64,000 bases of DNA from Amborella trichopoda (taxonomy: Eukaryota; Streptophyta; Magnoliopsida; Amborellales; Amborellaceae): the NCBI RefSeq assembly GCF_000471905.2, contig NW_006498246.1, positions 791,570 to 855,569 of the forward strand, read 5' to 3'. Each line of letters opens with the position of its first letter. Position 1 is the stretch's first letter. The position numbers and the translations under genes are program-made. Shown piece after piece: positions 40,101-49,637 of the stretch. The notes under the pieces are model-generated. The model made no database searches, was not told the DNA's origin, and saw nothing but the letters and a program-made list of their open reading frames with translations.

Positions 40101-42957
40101 TGAGTTTAATTGTATTTTTGAGTAAAGGATTTGTAAGGGAGCAATTAGGGTTGGATTTTTATTATTCAATGTGCATAAACCATGTTTGTAGGTTGAACTA
40201 TATGAGATATTCGTGCATTTAAACACTTGATTTTTAATACAATGGAAATTTTAAAACATTGTGTATCTAGCCCCTTGGTCTTATACCAGCAACAATATAA
40301 AACATCGAAACTTTACCTTGGAGGTTCGGTCTTGGATGATTTCTCCCATCCATTCTCATCGGGCCACACAAATAGAAGACCCTGAGATACAAGAGTTGGA
40401 AAGCGGGCTACACAAGCTTTGGGAGATTGGAGTGCACGAGCCTCAGGGCCCTCTAGGGAAGCTTGAGGGATACGAGCACAAGACCCATCCGATCTAAAAG
40501 ACCAGCCATGATATGAACATTGAAGCCAGCCATCCTCGTCCACCCTGCCTTCCTGCAATCACCAAGAAAAGAGAACTACTACTCAGAGACCACAATGAAC
40601 CCATGGAACCAAAAACAAGCGCTTCGTACGGTCTCTAGGCAGAGGTGGTTAAGGTGTGGGTGCCACAACGTGATGACTAGAGATCCAATCCCACCAGCCC
40701 CCAAGTTAACATTCAAATAGAAAAAGGAAGCGCAATCATGAAAAGTATTGTCTAGAATTAAACCATTAAATGACCTTCTCTCACAAGGTCTTCCATCATT
40801 TAAGAGAATCAATGCAGATGGAAGAATATAATTAAGCTAGGTGGTTTGCCACTCCATCCATGTACAGCTTCATCAATGCCTACGAGATAGAGGGGTAGAC
40901 TATAGTTTGAACCCTATTTCAAGTTGAAAAGGGAAATTTGCAAAACAAATGTGCAGTCCTAGAAGATTACATTGAATGAAAACAAGATTTTTAGTTCCCA
41001 CAGGACTAAACATTTGCTTTTGCTGAAACCAAGGTCCTATTGAAATCATATGAAAATACACATTATAAAATGGAGTTTGATTTCATATAATTATGTATAA
41101 GGACAATCCTATCCATAACTCCACGCCCTCATCCTTATAACCAGTTGTTCGAACCTCCAGGGTCGAAACTTTTGTTTCTTTTGTTTATTCAATTTAAGGT
41201 CTCTGACTTTCAGAATTTCAATAAAGAGAATGTATGATGTTTGATGAAGTGTATCTCAACAGTTAAGATATCTATGATTTCATTGCATCTTTTGAAAGGA
41301 AATACAATTGAAAAAAGTTTCTACATTGATACAATGCACTAGAATCTATTTCATTGCATGCAGATGCGTGCACATGTAAGGTACTGCATTGAATTTATTT
41401 CCAATATGAAGTATTAAAAATAAAATTGGTATCAGTTCTACATATGATGATCCAATGGAACATTATCCACAATCAATTAAATTCATGAATTGAAATATAG
41501 ATATAACTTAACTTAACAGGCCCAATTTATTTCGAAATTTGTTCCATATGATTTAGTGCAATAAATGATGCGATTTTAGTGCTAAGTCATTAAACAATTA
41601 AAGAACAAGTTCCATCTGAGTTTACCTTGATTTTAACTTCAGATAATTGTGTAAAACAAACCCAAATGTTTTCCTTATATTAATTCATCTAAATGGAGAG
41701 AAAAATCAACCAAAAGCAATGACTAATAGAATTGAATTCCCATTGACAACATATTTACAGGGACCACATCTCAAATTGGCATCATTTCGTAGAAAACTTT
41801 GGCTGAATCCAAGAAACTTGAAACCCAACTTCATTTTATATTATAAGTCGCATGCCACAACTTCAAACGATTGAACATGCATACCTAACAAATTACATTA
41901 TGGAATGCCATCCAATTTACACCAATTATTCCTTCACAGAATCCATCCAAGGCATTCACAAAAGTCATATTCTTGAATGTAGAGAAAAATATGAATTTAA
42001 CAACAATAAAAGCAATTTATTTATAATTCAGTATTCTAAATTCTGAAAAATTGTGAAACAAATTTTTGAATCCACATAATCACATGGATTCAACCATTGT
42101 TTAAAAACTCAGACTGGTGGATCAAAGAGGTCACCTACCAGCCCAAATCAAACCAGTCAAGTCCGCAAGTCAGCTAGGCCAACTCGGCCAGAGTAAAATA
42201 AGAAAAAAAGCAAAAAAATTTTTAAAGAGTTCAATATTTTTAAACAAGGTTTAGGACTTCAAATGTTCTTAATAAATACTTGTTTTCAATTAATAGAGCT
42301 TATTTTAATGGTGTTGATACACCTCTAGGTCCAAAGCCAATTCAGGGAGAGACTAGGACCAGGCTACTGGCTGAACGGTTCCGAGTATTTTTTAAACACT
42401 GGATTTAACAGCAACGAATCAATTATGTACAATCTAGCAAGTCTAAATGCCATCTTCGATCCAAAACCATTTATCAGATAAAAGAGAAAATAGAGATATG
42501 AGGATGAAGAGAAGGGACAGAGACAAACCGAAAGGGGAGCGAGGCGGTGAGGGCAGCGATCATCAAAGGCAACCCAATTTCCCTGTCTGTTTTTCCACAA
42601 AACCATCTCTCTGCCCAATAGCTGAAATGGGGTGGGGACTTTGGGGTCGAGGTCTTCAATCAATGACACAGGATACCAATTCTCTCTCCAGACAAACTTT
42701 TCACCCATGATCTCCTCTGATTTCAATGCTTCCTCTCTTTCTCTCACCGCCTCTTCTTTTCCCTCTTCTCCTTTGACAAGTGGGGGATGAGAAGAAGCAG
42801 ACAAAGCACTTGCAGGCTGGGAACCCATGATACATAATGGGTTTATAAAGCTTCTTGCTCTCTTATTATTCCTAATTACAGCAGAGTTTCTTCTCTTGGG
42901 TTTGTAGAGAAACTGGTGAGAGAAGCGGAGATTAATTGAACTGGGGACTGATGCCAT
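15878..42957 (-). CDS. PAO: Pheophorbide a oxygenase, chloroplastic (7 exons)
   Basis: A Rieske non-haem iron oxygenase that opens the pheophorbide a ring to give red chlorophyll catabolite, using ferredoxin electrons in the chloroplast; it is the committed step of chlorophyll breakdown in senescence (ACD1/LLS1 in other plants). Exons, in transcript order: 42529-42957, 40317-40552, 34259-34385, 33565-33701, 31369-31528, 30365-30643, 15878-16132. They join in frame to 1,623 bp, 540 residues, close to the Arabidopsis protein's length. Residues 1 to about 85 are a basic, Ser-rich transit peptide and acidic linker. The Rieske cluster is C135-x-H137 ... C155-x2-H158. The mononuclear iron site is D254-x2-H257-x4-H262. 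The C-terminal CxxC is C468/C471, and hydrophobic segments lie at about 486-525. Introns are about 1976, 5931, 557, 2036, 725 and 14232 bp, all GT-AG. The ATG lies in GCCATGG context. All seven exons read open, so the gene looks functional despite its inflated introns. Confidence 0.96.
16590..16990 (+). mobile_element. LINE reverse transcriptase fragment in PAO intron 6
   Basis: The plus strand reads, with a frameshift, EELAVLAKCM and CRLDKMPNYLGLPS (the YLGLP motif that follows the catalytic part of plant LINE reverse transcriptase), then a remnant of the helical region and KDFMRNFLWDE, again typical of L1-type elements. It is short, degraded and without boundaries that I can fix. Confidence 0.65.
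17077..19905 (+). mobile_element. Ty1/Copia element, internally deleted, 3' LTR truncated
   Basis: The 5' LTR runs 17077-17743 (TGTTGG...CCAACA). It is followed by a primer-binding site TGGTATCAAAGC at 17746, matching initiator tRNA-Met as in Copia elements. Then come gag (17785-18281), a zinc knuckle CWFCGKFSHIKKNC at about 18480-18530, a protease core LDNGATHHMC at about 18690, and GAG-pre-integrase text (VRHVPHLKKSLISLSSLDME; KLLGSTIV near 19010). Integrase, reverse transcriptase and RNase H are missing. A polypurine tract AAGGTGGAGA abuts the start of the 3' LTR at 19758. Similarity to the 5' LTR stops after about 150 bp. It lies in PAO intron 6, antisense to PAO. Confidence 0.88.
17785..18281 (+). 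pseudogene. Copia gag (UBN2-type), frameshifted
   Basis: Starts MASHKFEVEKFNGTDNHEIW, the usual opening of Copia gag, and runs through LANEVLFNIVG and LWKKLESLYQTQSS. A frameshift near 18070-18095 separates this from KLYYLIMKEGAKVSEHLNEF and GVRMADEDKAATLRCILPES, which continue the same domain. Gag forms the retroelement's particle. It is not functional here. Confidence 0.85.
19914..19954. repeat. Perfect 14-bp inverted repeat at LTR breakpoint
   Basis: ATTGTTATTTAATG (19914-19927) and CATTAAATAACAAT (19941-19954) are exact reverse complements around a 13-base centre. They lie just where the similarity of the truncated Copia 3' LTR ends. Confidence 0.85.
19955..20539. other. Intron 6 spacer, nothing recognised
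   Basis: Non-coding intronic sequence between the truncated Copia element and the LARD-like element. It contains a pyrimidine-rich CTTCTTCTT tract at about 20015-20060. Confidence 0.4.
20540..23423 (-). repeat. 3' LTR of LARD-like element
   Basis: Full-length LTR. Landmarks shared with the other three copies are AAACCCCTTG before a CACGAAAGGGCC stretch, GGACCACAC, AAACCTAGGTTTATA, GCATGATGTCA, CAGTCTATGG-type text and CTTTAAGGCCTTGAAAG. A TATA box (TATAAAAA on the minus strand, 21840-21847) is kept. The inner end is about 23423; just beyond it the minus strand reads AAGTGGAAGAATTTTGG, a plausible polypurine tract. Confidence 0.8.
23424..27419. other. Central region of LARD-like element, non-coding
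   Basis: About 4 kb without a frame longer than roughly 120 codons and with no retroviral motif that I can see on either strand. A short tandem duplication of about 26 bp (ATCATTTAGGAAAGCTCAAA) lies at about 25890-25930. Confidence 0.6.
27420..29760 (-). repeat. 5' LTR of LARD-like element, inner end lost
   Basis: Aligns with the other LTR copies from about 27420 (CAAACATACAAGG) to GCCAACA at 29760. The last 500 or so bases expected at its inner end are absent, and with them any recognisable primer-binding site. The TATA position is degenerate here. Confidence 0.78.
29766..30364. other. Intron 6 remainder next to exon 6
   Basis: Contains a (CAAA)n run at about 30055-30080 and a 64-codon minus-strand open stretch at 30133-30327 that matches nothing I know. 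I treat it as intron. Confidence 0.4.
30365..30643 (-). CDS. PAO: PAO exon 6
   Basis: Encodes residues 364-456, LVPRWHEHWTSN through FRNWLRRHGNSQPDWF and SKRK. The acceptor is TATGCAG|CTG and the donor AAG|GTACAT. It is followed by the 14.2-kb intron that holds three retroelements. Confidence 0.95.
30644..31368. other. PAO intron 5
   Basis: Ordinary GT-AG intron, about 725 bp. No mobile element recognised. Confidence 0.7.
31369..31528 (-). CDS. PAO: PAO exon 5
   Basis: Encodes the end of K310 to Q363: IEIDTSLPLLGPQKWKIWIC, then SFNIPMAPGKTRSIVCSARN and MPGPAWWQ, among the most conserved parts of PAO. The acceptor is TTGCTAG|GAT and the donor CAG|GTGAGG. Confidence 0.95.
31529..33564. other. 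PAO intron 4 with TACTA-rich tract
   Basis: About 2 kb GT-AG intron. From about 32740 to 32990 it is dominated by irregular TACTATA / ACTACTATA motifs, a degenerate short repeat. No coding relic seen. Confidence 0.65.
33565..33701 (-). CDS. PAO: PAO exon 4
   Basis: Encodes VTGRRDRAKSLPFKVESSG through APCYYMN and two bases of K310. The acceptor is GTTACAG|GTC and the donor AATAA|GTGAGA. The minus-strand frame continues directly from exon 3. Confidence 0.95.
34259..34385 (-). CDS. PAO: PAO exon 3: mononuclear iron site
   Basis: Encodes the end of R222 to K264: LPDDFDDPGF, then RDLFYGYDTLMENVADPSH and IDFAHHK. It holds the catalytic iron ligands D254, H257 and H262. The acceptor is TTTCTCAG|GTT and the donor AAG|GTATAT. 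Confidence 0.95.
34604..37372 (-). mobile_element. Solo LTR (LARD family), PAO intron 2
   Basis: Complete LTR with ends TGCTGG (34604) and CCAACA (to 37372), flanked by the 5-bp duplication CAACC (34599-34603 and 37373-37377). No internal region accompanies it, so it arose by LTR-LTR recombination or was inserted as a derivative. It points the same way as PAO. The TATA box is kept (TATAAAAG on the minus strand, 35906-35913). It is the left arm of a large inverted pair with 37489-40294. Confidence 0.9.
37489..40294 (+). mobile_element. Solo LTR (LARD family), inverted partner, PAO intron 2
   Basis: Complete LTR from TGTTGCC (37489) to AGCAACA (40294), flanked by ATATA (37484-37488 and 40295-40299). 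Its own target duplication shows it is an independent insertion, in the opposite direction to the solo LTR 116 bp away and antisense to PAO. TATAAAAG lies at 39021-39028. It ends about 20 bases from the donor of PAO exon 2. Confidence 0.9.
39021..39028 (+). promoter_or_regulatory. LTR TATA box
   Basis: TATAAAAG, preceded by GATCTAAG. The matching position is also a TATA box in the LTRs at 20540-23423 and 34604-37372, which argues that it marks the start of the R region rather than a chance match. Activity is not shown. Confidence 0.5.
40317..40552 (-). CDS. PAO: PAO exon 2: second Rieske half
   Basis: Encodes residues 144-221 and two bases of R222. It contains LQCSYHGWSF with C155/H158 and GLLFVWPDENGWE. 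The acceptor is GATTGCAG|GAA and the donor is CCAAG|GTAAAG. The donor lies only about 20 bases from the end of the solo LTR in intron 2. Confidence 0.95.
40553..42528. other. PAO intron 1
   Basis: About 2 kb GT-AG intron without recognisable genes or bounded repeats. The stretch before exon 1 has a few short frames that match nothing. Confidence 0.6.
42529..42957 (-). CDS. PAO: PAO exon 1: transit peptide, first Rieske half
   Basis: Encodes residues 1-143, from MASVPSS to CPHRLAPLS. It carries the first Rieske pair C135/H137 and the family signature WYPVSLIEDLDPKVPTPFQL. The donor is TCG|GTTTGT on the minus strand (phase 0). Confidence 0.95.
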
Positions 42958-43260
42958 GGCTGCTGTTTCCTTTCTCTAAGAACTCCTAAAACTGCTCTCT
43001 TTTTTTATCAGTAAAACGTTTTTCTTTTGGGTATTTTCGCTCTCTCAAAGTGGTACTCTGCTTTCTACTGCAACTGCTTGTTGCTCCTCTGCCTCTTGTT
43101 GCCGTCTCTCTCTCTCTCTAACTTTTCTTCTTATGACTGCAACGATAGCTTCTTGCCATTTCTCGTACGCCGCCTTCTTGAATCCTCTCTCTCTGCTCTG
43201 CCTCCTTGAATCCTCTCTCTCTTCTGTCTCTCTCTAAAACAACGGCTAGCTGTTACGTGA
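42958..43260 (-). promoter_or_regulatory. PAO: PAO leader and GA-rich proximal region
   Basis: Upstream of the PAO ATG the minus strand is GA-rich, with (GA)n runs at about 43103-43119 and 43187-43240, as is common in plant 5' leaders and core promoters. An ACGT core lies at about 43252-43255. I could not fix a TATA box or transcription start. Confidence 0.4.
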
Positions 43261-45505
43261 AGTAATGAGTTTGGCCCGGTTCTATGCGCGCATATGTAGT
43301 AATGCGGGCCTTTTAATAAATATCTTTTTGAGATGGACTTTGGATTTAATTTTTAAGGATTTAATCCGGAATATAGAAAATAAATAAATTTAAAAAATTA
43401 TAAATAATTACTTTAGTAAAAAAATATTTGGATAGTTACTTTTCATTGTTTTTAGATGAAACACCTACATGCATCTATCTTTAAGATGAATGCTTTACAC
43501 TTTTTTGACCTCATATATAGTCATTTGGTCCAGCCCGTATGGAACAATTTTCCAGTGAAGGTTTGGATTGCTTGGAATTTTGTAGATTTTTCTCATAACA
43601 TGTACCTGTTGTTCTTTGTGAATTGCAAATGAGAACAAGAAATTCTGAAAAATCTAGCTCCGGTTTTTGGTGCTTGTATTTTCCATGGTTAATCAAGGTG
43701 CCACGTGCCACGTATTGCTCTCTTGTCCACTAAAATGTCAGCTATTACCAAGGGAAAAATGTATAATTCAAACAAGGTGGGGGTTCTATAAGACGGCCTT
43801 GTTCTTTACGGTAGAAGTAAGGTTTGGCTTCTAAAATTTATGGATTGTCTATAGATAGCTCATTTATTTTTTATATATAGAGCTCACAATCATTTTTGTC
43901 TTTTAAATTTTAAAATGGATGGTAATAAGAGTGTCATTGAATAGACGCAAAGTTCTAAAAACAAAAAAAAATCTCGAACTTCATGACTCACCTTAAGCTA
44001 TTCAATTTGACATCTAATGAGTGATAACGACTGTGACTTCCGTGTACAAAAGATAAATGATCTCTATGTAGACGAATTTCAAAATTTATTTGGAGACGTA
44101 GTTTTGTTCTTAGAAATCCTATGATGATTTGATAATCAATTTTTACCCTTAATTTTGAAATTTAAAATTTTAAAAATACTACAAGTCGAACAAATCTATA
44201 GACACTTGAAAATCTTAAAAATAAACGGTGTAGATAACTTGTTATATGATGTACTTTTTCTGGAACTTGAAATTCGTTTTTTCTTTATAACCCGTACATC
44301 TCAAGATCTAGATCAATTGGGGGGCTCTCCAATATCGGAACACTCTTTGAGATGATCTCTAAGGTGTAACTTAGTTCAATAGTATAAAAGTTGTAATTTT
44401 ATATAAACACTTTCTTTAAAACAATAAAGACTATTTGTCTTGTAAGATTATCAATGGGGCAAGTCCCCGCTCAGTCCCATCAGCCCAACCTTGACAAACT
44501 AGGGGTTGTGCCACAAAATATAGGCCGAGAGCTAGTCCATTACGGGGCTTGGGCGAGCGCCATGGCTGGTCTAGCTTGACCTAAGGTTTTTTCTCATTTT
44601 TTTATTTTTTATTTTTTATTTTCTTGTCTTTTATAATCTCTAAACCTGGCAAAGCCTAAAACATGCCAAGCCTGAGCCTAAGGAGTGCCCCTTGTGCCTC
44701 ATCTAGGTCAAGCCAACACTATAGGGACCTGGGCCAGGCTTGGGCCAAGACGGATGCAGCCAACTCCGCTAGTTGCAAAACCCTAACCATCATTGGCCGT
44801 TGGATGTGAAATGGAACGGCGAAAGTAGTATGCTTTAAAGCTCAAAAGAAATCTTTTGGAAAATTTATGTGAATATTCCCCCCATAAAAAAATTCTTGCC
44901 CCAAATTTTATTATTAATTTCATAACTACTTTTTTTATTTTCGTATTTTTCCAAATTGTTCCTACCTTGGACTTTAGTCCAGGACAACTTCAAGTTGAGG
45001 TTTCGAACAGCTTCGGACCTTGAATATCTCAAGTTATCTAAAACCTAAACTTCGGATCTCATTGGAGAGGTAGTGGTCATTAACATAATTAGCACCTTCA
45101 AAGTCCTAAGTAGTGCAATTTGGAAAAATAGGTTTCTTTTCTTCATGTACATCGCGGGTCCAACTTTGATACAGATCTCCTGGCTAAAACAGCTGCTGCT
45201 ACTTTCTGTTTTCCTTTCTTTCTATTCATTTTCTCTTTTTTCTTTTCTTTTCTTCTTGCAACCTTTAATTGCCTTAATTATTCATTAAAAAAAAAACAAT
45301 TTAAAAATAAAAATAGAAAAGATAAGTATGAATGTAAAAACGAATTTTGGAGAGAGATATACTTTAAAAGGTAATTCATAGGGGAATTAATTTAAAATTT
45401 TCAAGAATTTTTTGAAATAAAGTTATGAATTTTACATGTGACAGCCACGAGTCATTCTAACAATCTTTCACCAAAGATATTGCAGTAGACAATTTCCATT
45501 TCTTG
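43261..45505. other. Intergenic, diverged MITE-like copy
   Basis: No gene. About 44150-44400 resembles the MITE at 45506-45861 (AAATTTAAAATTTTAAAAA, AGTCGAACAAATCTATAG, CACTTGAAAATCTT). About 44450-44780 is rich in GGGCTTGGGC / AAGCCTGAGCC-type text, a common plant repeat style that I cannot assign. Confidence 0.45.
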
Positions 45506-45861
45506 TATAGAGCCTAGGCTCTAAACAATCAAATTGGAGGTTACTTTCAAATAGTATCGAGAAATGTGGTTTCAATATTGAAAATCTTTGTGATAGCCTT
45601 AAAATATATTTTCATATGTATTTATAAAGTTTAAAGCTTCAACAATTGTGTAGATCAACATATCTACGAGAAATTGAAAATCTTGAAAATTGACGGTATA
45701 AAAATACGTTACAAAATACACTATTTTCAAAACTTGCAATCCATTTTTTTCTCTTGTACATGCATCTTGATGTCGAGATGATCAATTTGAAGATATTTGA
45801 GCATCAAAATAATCTCTTCTAGATAGGCTCAAATTTGATTATTTAAAGCCTGGGCTCTATA
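45506..45861. mobile_element. MITE, TATAGAGCC family
   Basis: About 356 bp with imperfect terminal inverted repeats: left TATAGAGCCTAGGCTCTAAA, and right reading TATAGAGCCCAGGCTTTAAA on the opposite strand. There is no coding capacity. A closely similar copy lies at 54946-55321, sharing TTTGTGATAGCCTTAAAATA, CAAAACTTG and GATGATCAATTTGAAGATAT. The exact target duplication is uncertain because similarity between copies continues slightly beyond these ends. Confidence 0.7.
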
Positions 45862-46235
45862 TAAACTTTTCCCTTCTAAAATACCATCCCTGCCCCGAAA
45901 AGGACCTCAGGACATAAGTGCATGCATTTAGATGGATGGCCTTAAATTTGTCCAAAATCTGGTAAGACAACATACAATTGTCTTCTATAGCGGCTCGAAA
46001 ATTGTCATCATGTTGTTTGGCTTTCCCATCCAAACATGCCATTTGACTTATGGGAGGCATCCTCAAGGGAGTGAAAACCAGCGGCTCTAATGGATTTTGT
46101 AAGACTTTTTGAGTGCTCAAATAATGTTTGGGATTGAGGTTTTCTACAAGATGTCATTTATTGTTCCTTAATGTCTTTGGGTCCCTTCCATTCCTACCAT
46201 TGAACTAACCAAAACATAAAAAAAAAAAAAATAAT

Positions 46236-46269
<34 letters not shown>

Positions 46270-46836
46270 AAATAAAAAAAAATAAAAAAAGAGAGAAGAA
46301 GAAAATAATGTCTCCCTATCCCTAGGCTTTGCAAATAAAAGATTAAAAGGATAGTTGACTAACCTTGATCCCGAGTGAATGACTTTCATGTTTTGGAAAA
46401 GCTTGAGTGCACGTAAGAGCTCAATAAATTATTTTGAAAATAATTCGAAACCACTTCGAAAAATCTTTAGATAATAATTTGTGATTAGTAGTTAAAATTT
46501 TCTTTATTAGGTGCATCTTCGACATTTTTTTTTTAAGAATTACTCAAATTTCCCTTATTGGTAACCCCAAGGGAATTTTCATAATTTAACTTGAAGCCAT
46601 TTGAGACAACTCACTTTGGTAACTCTACTTGTCTTGGAGGTCAAACTTGAGATATGTTTTCGTTTTTAAAAAAAAATCATACTAGTAATTTGGAACTTGT
46701 AATATGAGGGGACATTTTGGTAATTTAGTCCCACTTAAATCACTTAACGCAAAAGACGTAATATCTCTATTTGTTCAAGGTCCCAAATCTTATAAAAAAA
46801 AAAGTCACTTCAAAGCTTACAATAAGGGATGGCATC
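45862..46836. other. Intergenic, AT simple repeat
   Basis: No gene. A/T-only tract of AAAAATAAAA type at about 46211-46290. Confidence 0.5.
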
Positions 46837-47076
46837 TGACACAAGTGAAAATTCACCAGTAGCAGACAACTGGCACACAGCATTTTAGAGAGAAACAAAA
46901 ACTTAGAAGAAAATTATAAGAAGAAACATAAACATGGGGATTCGAAACCTCCACCACACACCATCAACAAGAGAAGATGAGAAGAAGAACAAAGAGCCAA
47001 TCTCTCTCTCTCTCTCCATTGACTTTTTTATTCAACGAAAATCATCTTCTTTACAACAAGACATCCACCCTCTTTT

Positions 47077-49637
47077 TTTTTTTATTGGGAACATTAATTA
47101 ATTTTCATTGAGATAATGGAGTACAACAAAATGAACACCGAGAAAAAAGGAAAAGGAGAAGGCAGGAAGAAAGAAAAAAGGATAGGAGAAGAAGAAGGGA
47201 GAGGTAGGAGGAGAAAAAGAACTCGGCCGCCATGGCCTATTTGTTTAATCTCTTTGTATCTCCATTGTGTTCCTTGTGGATATAAAAAGGAGTACTTCAT
47301 CCCTTGAAGGCATATAATAATTTTATATATAATAAAGCTAAAAAACCAGGGAGTATAGTCCAAGACTCTACTCGATTTGATCACATTAGAAGAATCCCTT
47401 GAATATTCAATTGCAAATGACTAGGTTGTAGTTTTGATACACCCACCCCTTGAATATTCAATTGCAAATGACTAGGTTGTAGTTTTGATACACCCACCTT
47501 AAATGCCCAGAACCCTGCATCATTAATATCACATTGATGTGGCCGACCTTGATAAGACTAACTCCATTTGAGTCATGCAAGAGGCCCCTATACCTTGCAC
47601 TCAATTCTCTAGAACACTTCCATTAAAGTTAAGTTTCATCTATCCTTCAGGGGTTGGTGTCCAGACAGTTGATCACTTAGGGCCTTGCCACTTGAAAAAT
47701 AATATTTTGTTGAAATGTGTGAAGAAATTATCTTTTGGGATGGCCCTAAAGATTGGAAATGCTTTTGCCCAAGACCTGACATAATACTTTATAACCTGGC
47801 ATAATTGAGGAACATCTATTTTCCTTCTTTCAAGGTTATGTTGTTTTGTTCCTTCCAAACATTGCATAACACAACTGCTAGCAATATCCTCCATAATGAT
47901 AAACCATAGGTAGAGAAATTGGGAGATCAACCCTATTGTAGCATCTGGGCAATACATATCGATTGAACCCAGTTCTAATGGGATAAGCCATAGACCTAAC
48001 CCTATAAATCACTCATAAAAGGATAATGAATAAAAACGTGACCAATTGTCTCCTCGTCATTCTTACAAGACAGACAAATATTAGTGATATTCATTCTCCT
48101 CTTGCATAGTTGCTCAATAATAAGGGTCCTTTTATTGTCCAATTGCTACAAAACTGCTCTTAGTCTACTTGGTACCTTACAATTCCAAAATTTATTTACT
48201 GTTAAATTGTCCTCAAATAGTTGTCCCTATATATGGGTTCATATAACGATCTCACTATGAAAGTCCCCACTAGATTCTAAACTCCAAATCAATTTGTCTT
48301 CCTTCTTGGGATGGTAGCAAAAGGCATATAGTGAGGTGATGTGTGATGCTACTGATGTTTTAGCCTATGGTTGACCCTCTTAATATCCAAAACGTCCCAA
48401 GTCATTCCTCCCACCCCTCTAGAGACAATGTTGACGACAATTTCCTTTTTTTTTGTCCGGACCTACTATACAACTCTGGATACTTGATTTTAAGAGCACA
48501 ATCCCCTCCTCACTTGCTATGCCAAAATCTTGTCTTTGTGCCATCCCTCAATAATATTTTACTATGAGCCATGAAACGTGTTCTCACTTATTGAATGCAT
48601 TTCTATACCATAGAGTTGGAAGCACATTTTAGGGATGTGCTTAGCAATAAATCTATCAAGATCACACCCATATTTATCAAATGACAGTTTTCAAAAGTTG
48701 TCCATTCTACCTTTACAAACTCCATCACCACTTGGTAAATAGGGCTTCATTCACTACCTTCAATTTACAAATGCTTAAACCACCCTCTCTCTTAGGCAAA
48801 CAAATATAACTCCATTTAATCAAGTGAAACTTCTGTTTATGTTGACTTCCACTCCAAAGTAAGCTCCTCAATAAGGCTCCAAGCTTTTAATAATGGAAGC
48901 TGGAGCTTTAGAAAGAGATAGACAATAAATGGGAAGGTTTTTCGTAGTGGCTTTAATGAGGGTTATGCATTCTCCAAAGAGAGGTATCTAGATTTCCACC
49001 TATCTAGCTTTGTATTGAGCTTTTTGACTAAGTGCTCTGAAAAGACGCCTATCAATAAATGGGAGACTCCAAATATTTGGTGGGGAAATAATCTATAGCA
49101 CATTCCAGTCATTGAACCTACACATTTAACCCAAGATCAAGATAGTTAATACCTAGGAGTTTAGTTTTGCACTTTAGCTCCAAAGATGACTTCATAAATC
49201 ATTAAAAACAACCAAATATTATGAATATTATCATCTGATCATCTGATCCATCTAAAATGATCAACTTGTCATCTACATATTGTAAATATGAAGCACCCCT
49301 CCATTAGGCCAAACTTATAGTCCCCCAATCATTTTACTGTCAACCATACTTTGTAGCATCTTGCTGAAAGATTCAGCCACGAAAGTAAAAAAGAAAGGAG
49401 AGAGGGGATCTCCTTGTTGGATACCTCTTGTGGCCCTTAAGTACCCATATGCTTTATCATTAATCTTCACTAAAAAGTGGGCTGAATACAAGCGTCCTTT
49501 ATCCATATTCTCCACCTGCTAACAAAACCCCATAAACTCCATAATTTTATCTAGGTAGTCCAAGTCAATTCTGTCATATGCCTTTTCAAAGCCCAACTAG
49601 GTAGTCTCAGCCACCTCTATCGTAAGTCTTTTCAAAG
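47077..49637 (-). mobile_element. L1-type LINE inserted in 3' LTR
   Basis: Read on the minus strand: FEKAYDRIDLDYLDKIMEFM, GYLRATRGIQQGDPLSPFFF (reverse transcriptase motif), SYLQYVDDKLIILDGSD with the catalytic YVDD, KREGGLSICKLKVVNEALF, and the zinc-finger text NICLSCKNDEETIGHVFIH, ending in a poly-A (poly-T at 47073-47083). Flanking TCCACCCTCTTTT (47064-47076) and TCCACCCATTTTT (49638-49650) form an imperfect target duplication inside the LTR. The element is 5'-truncated within reverse transcriptase and full of stops. Confidence 0.85.
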
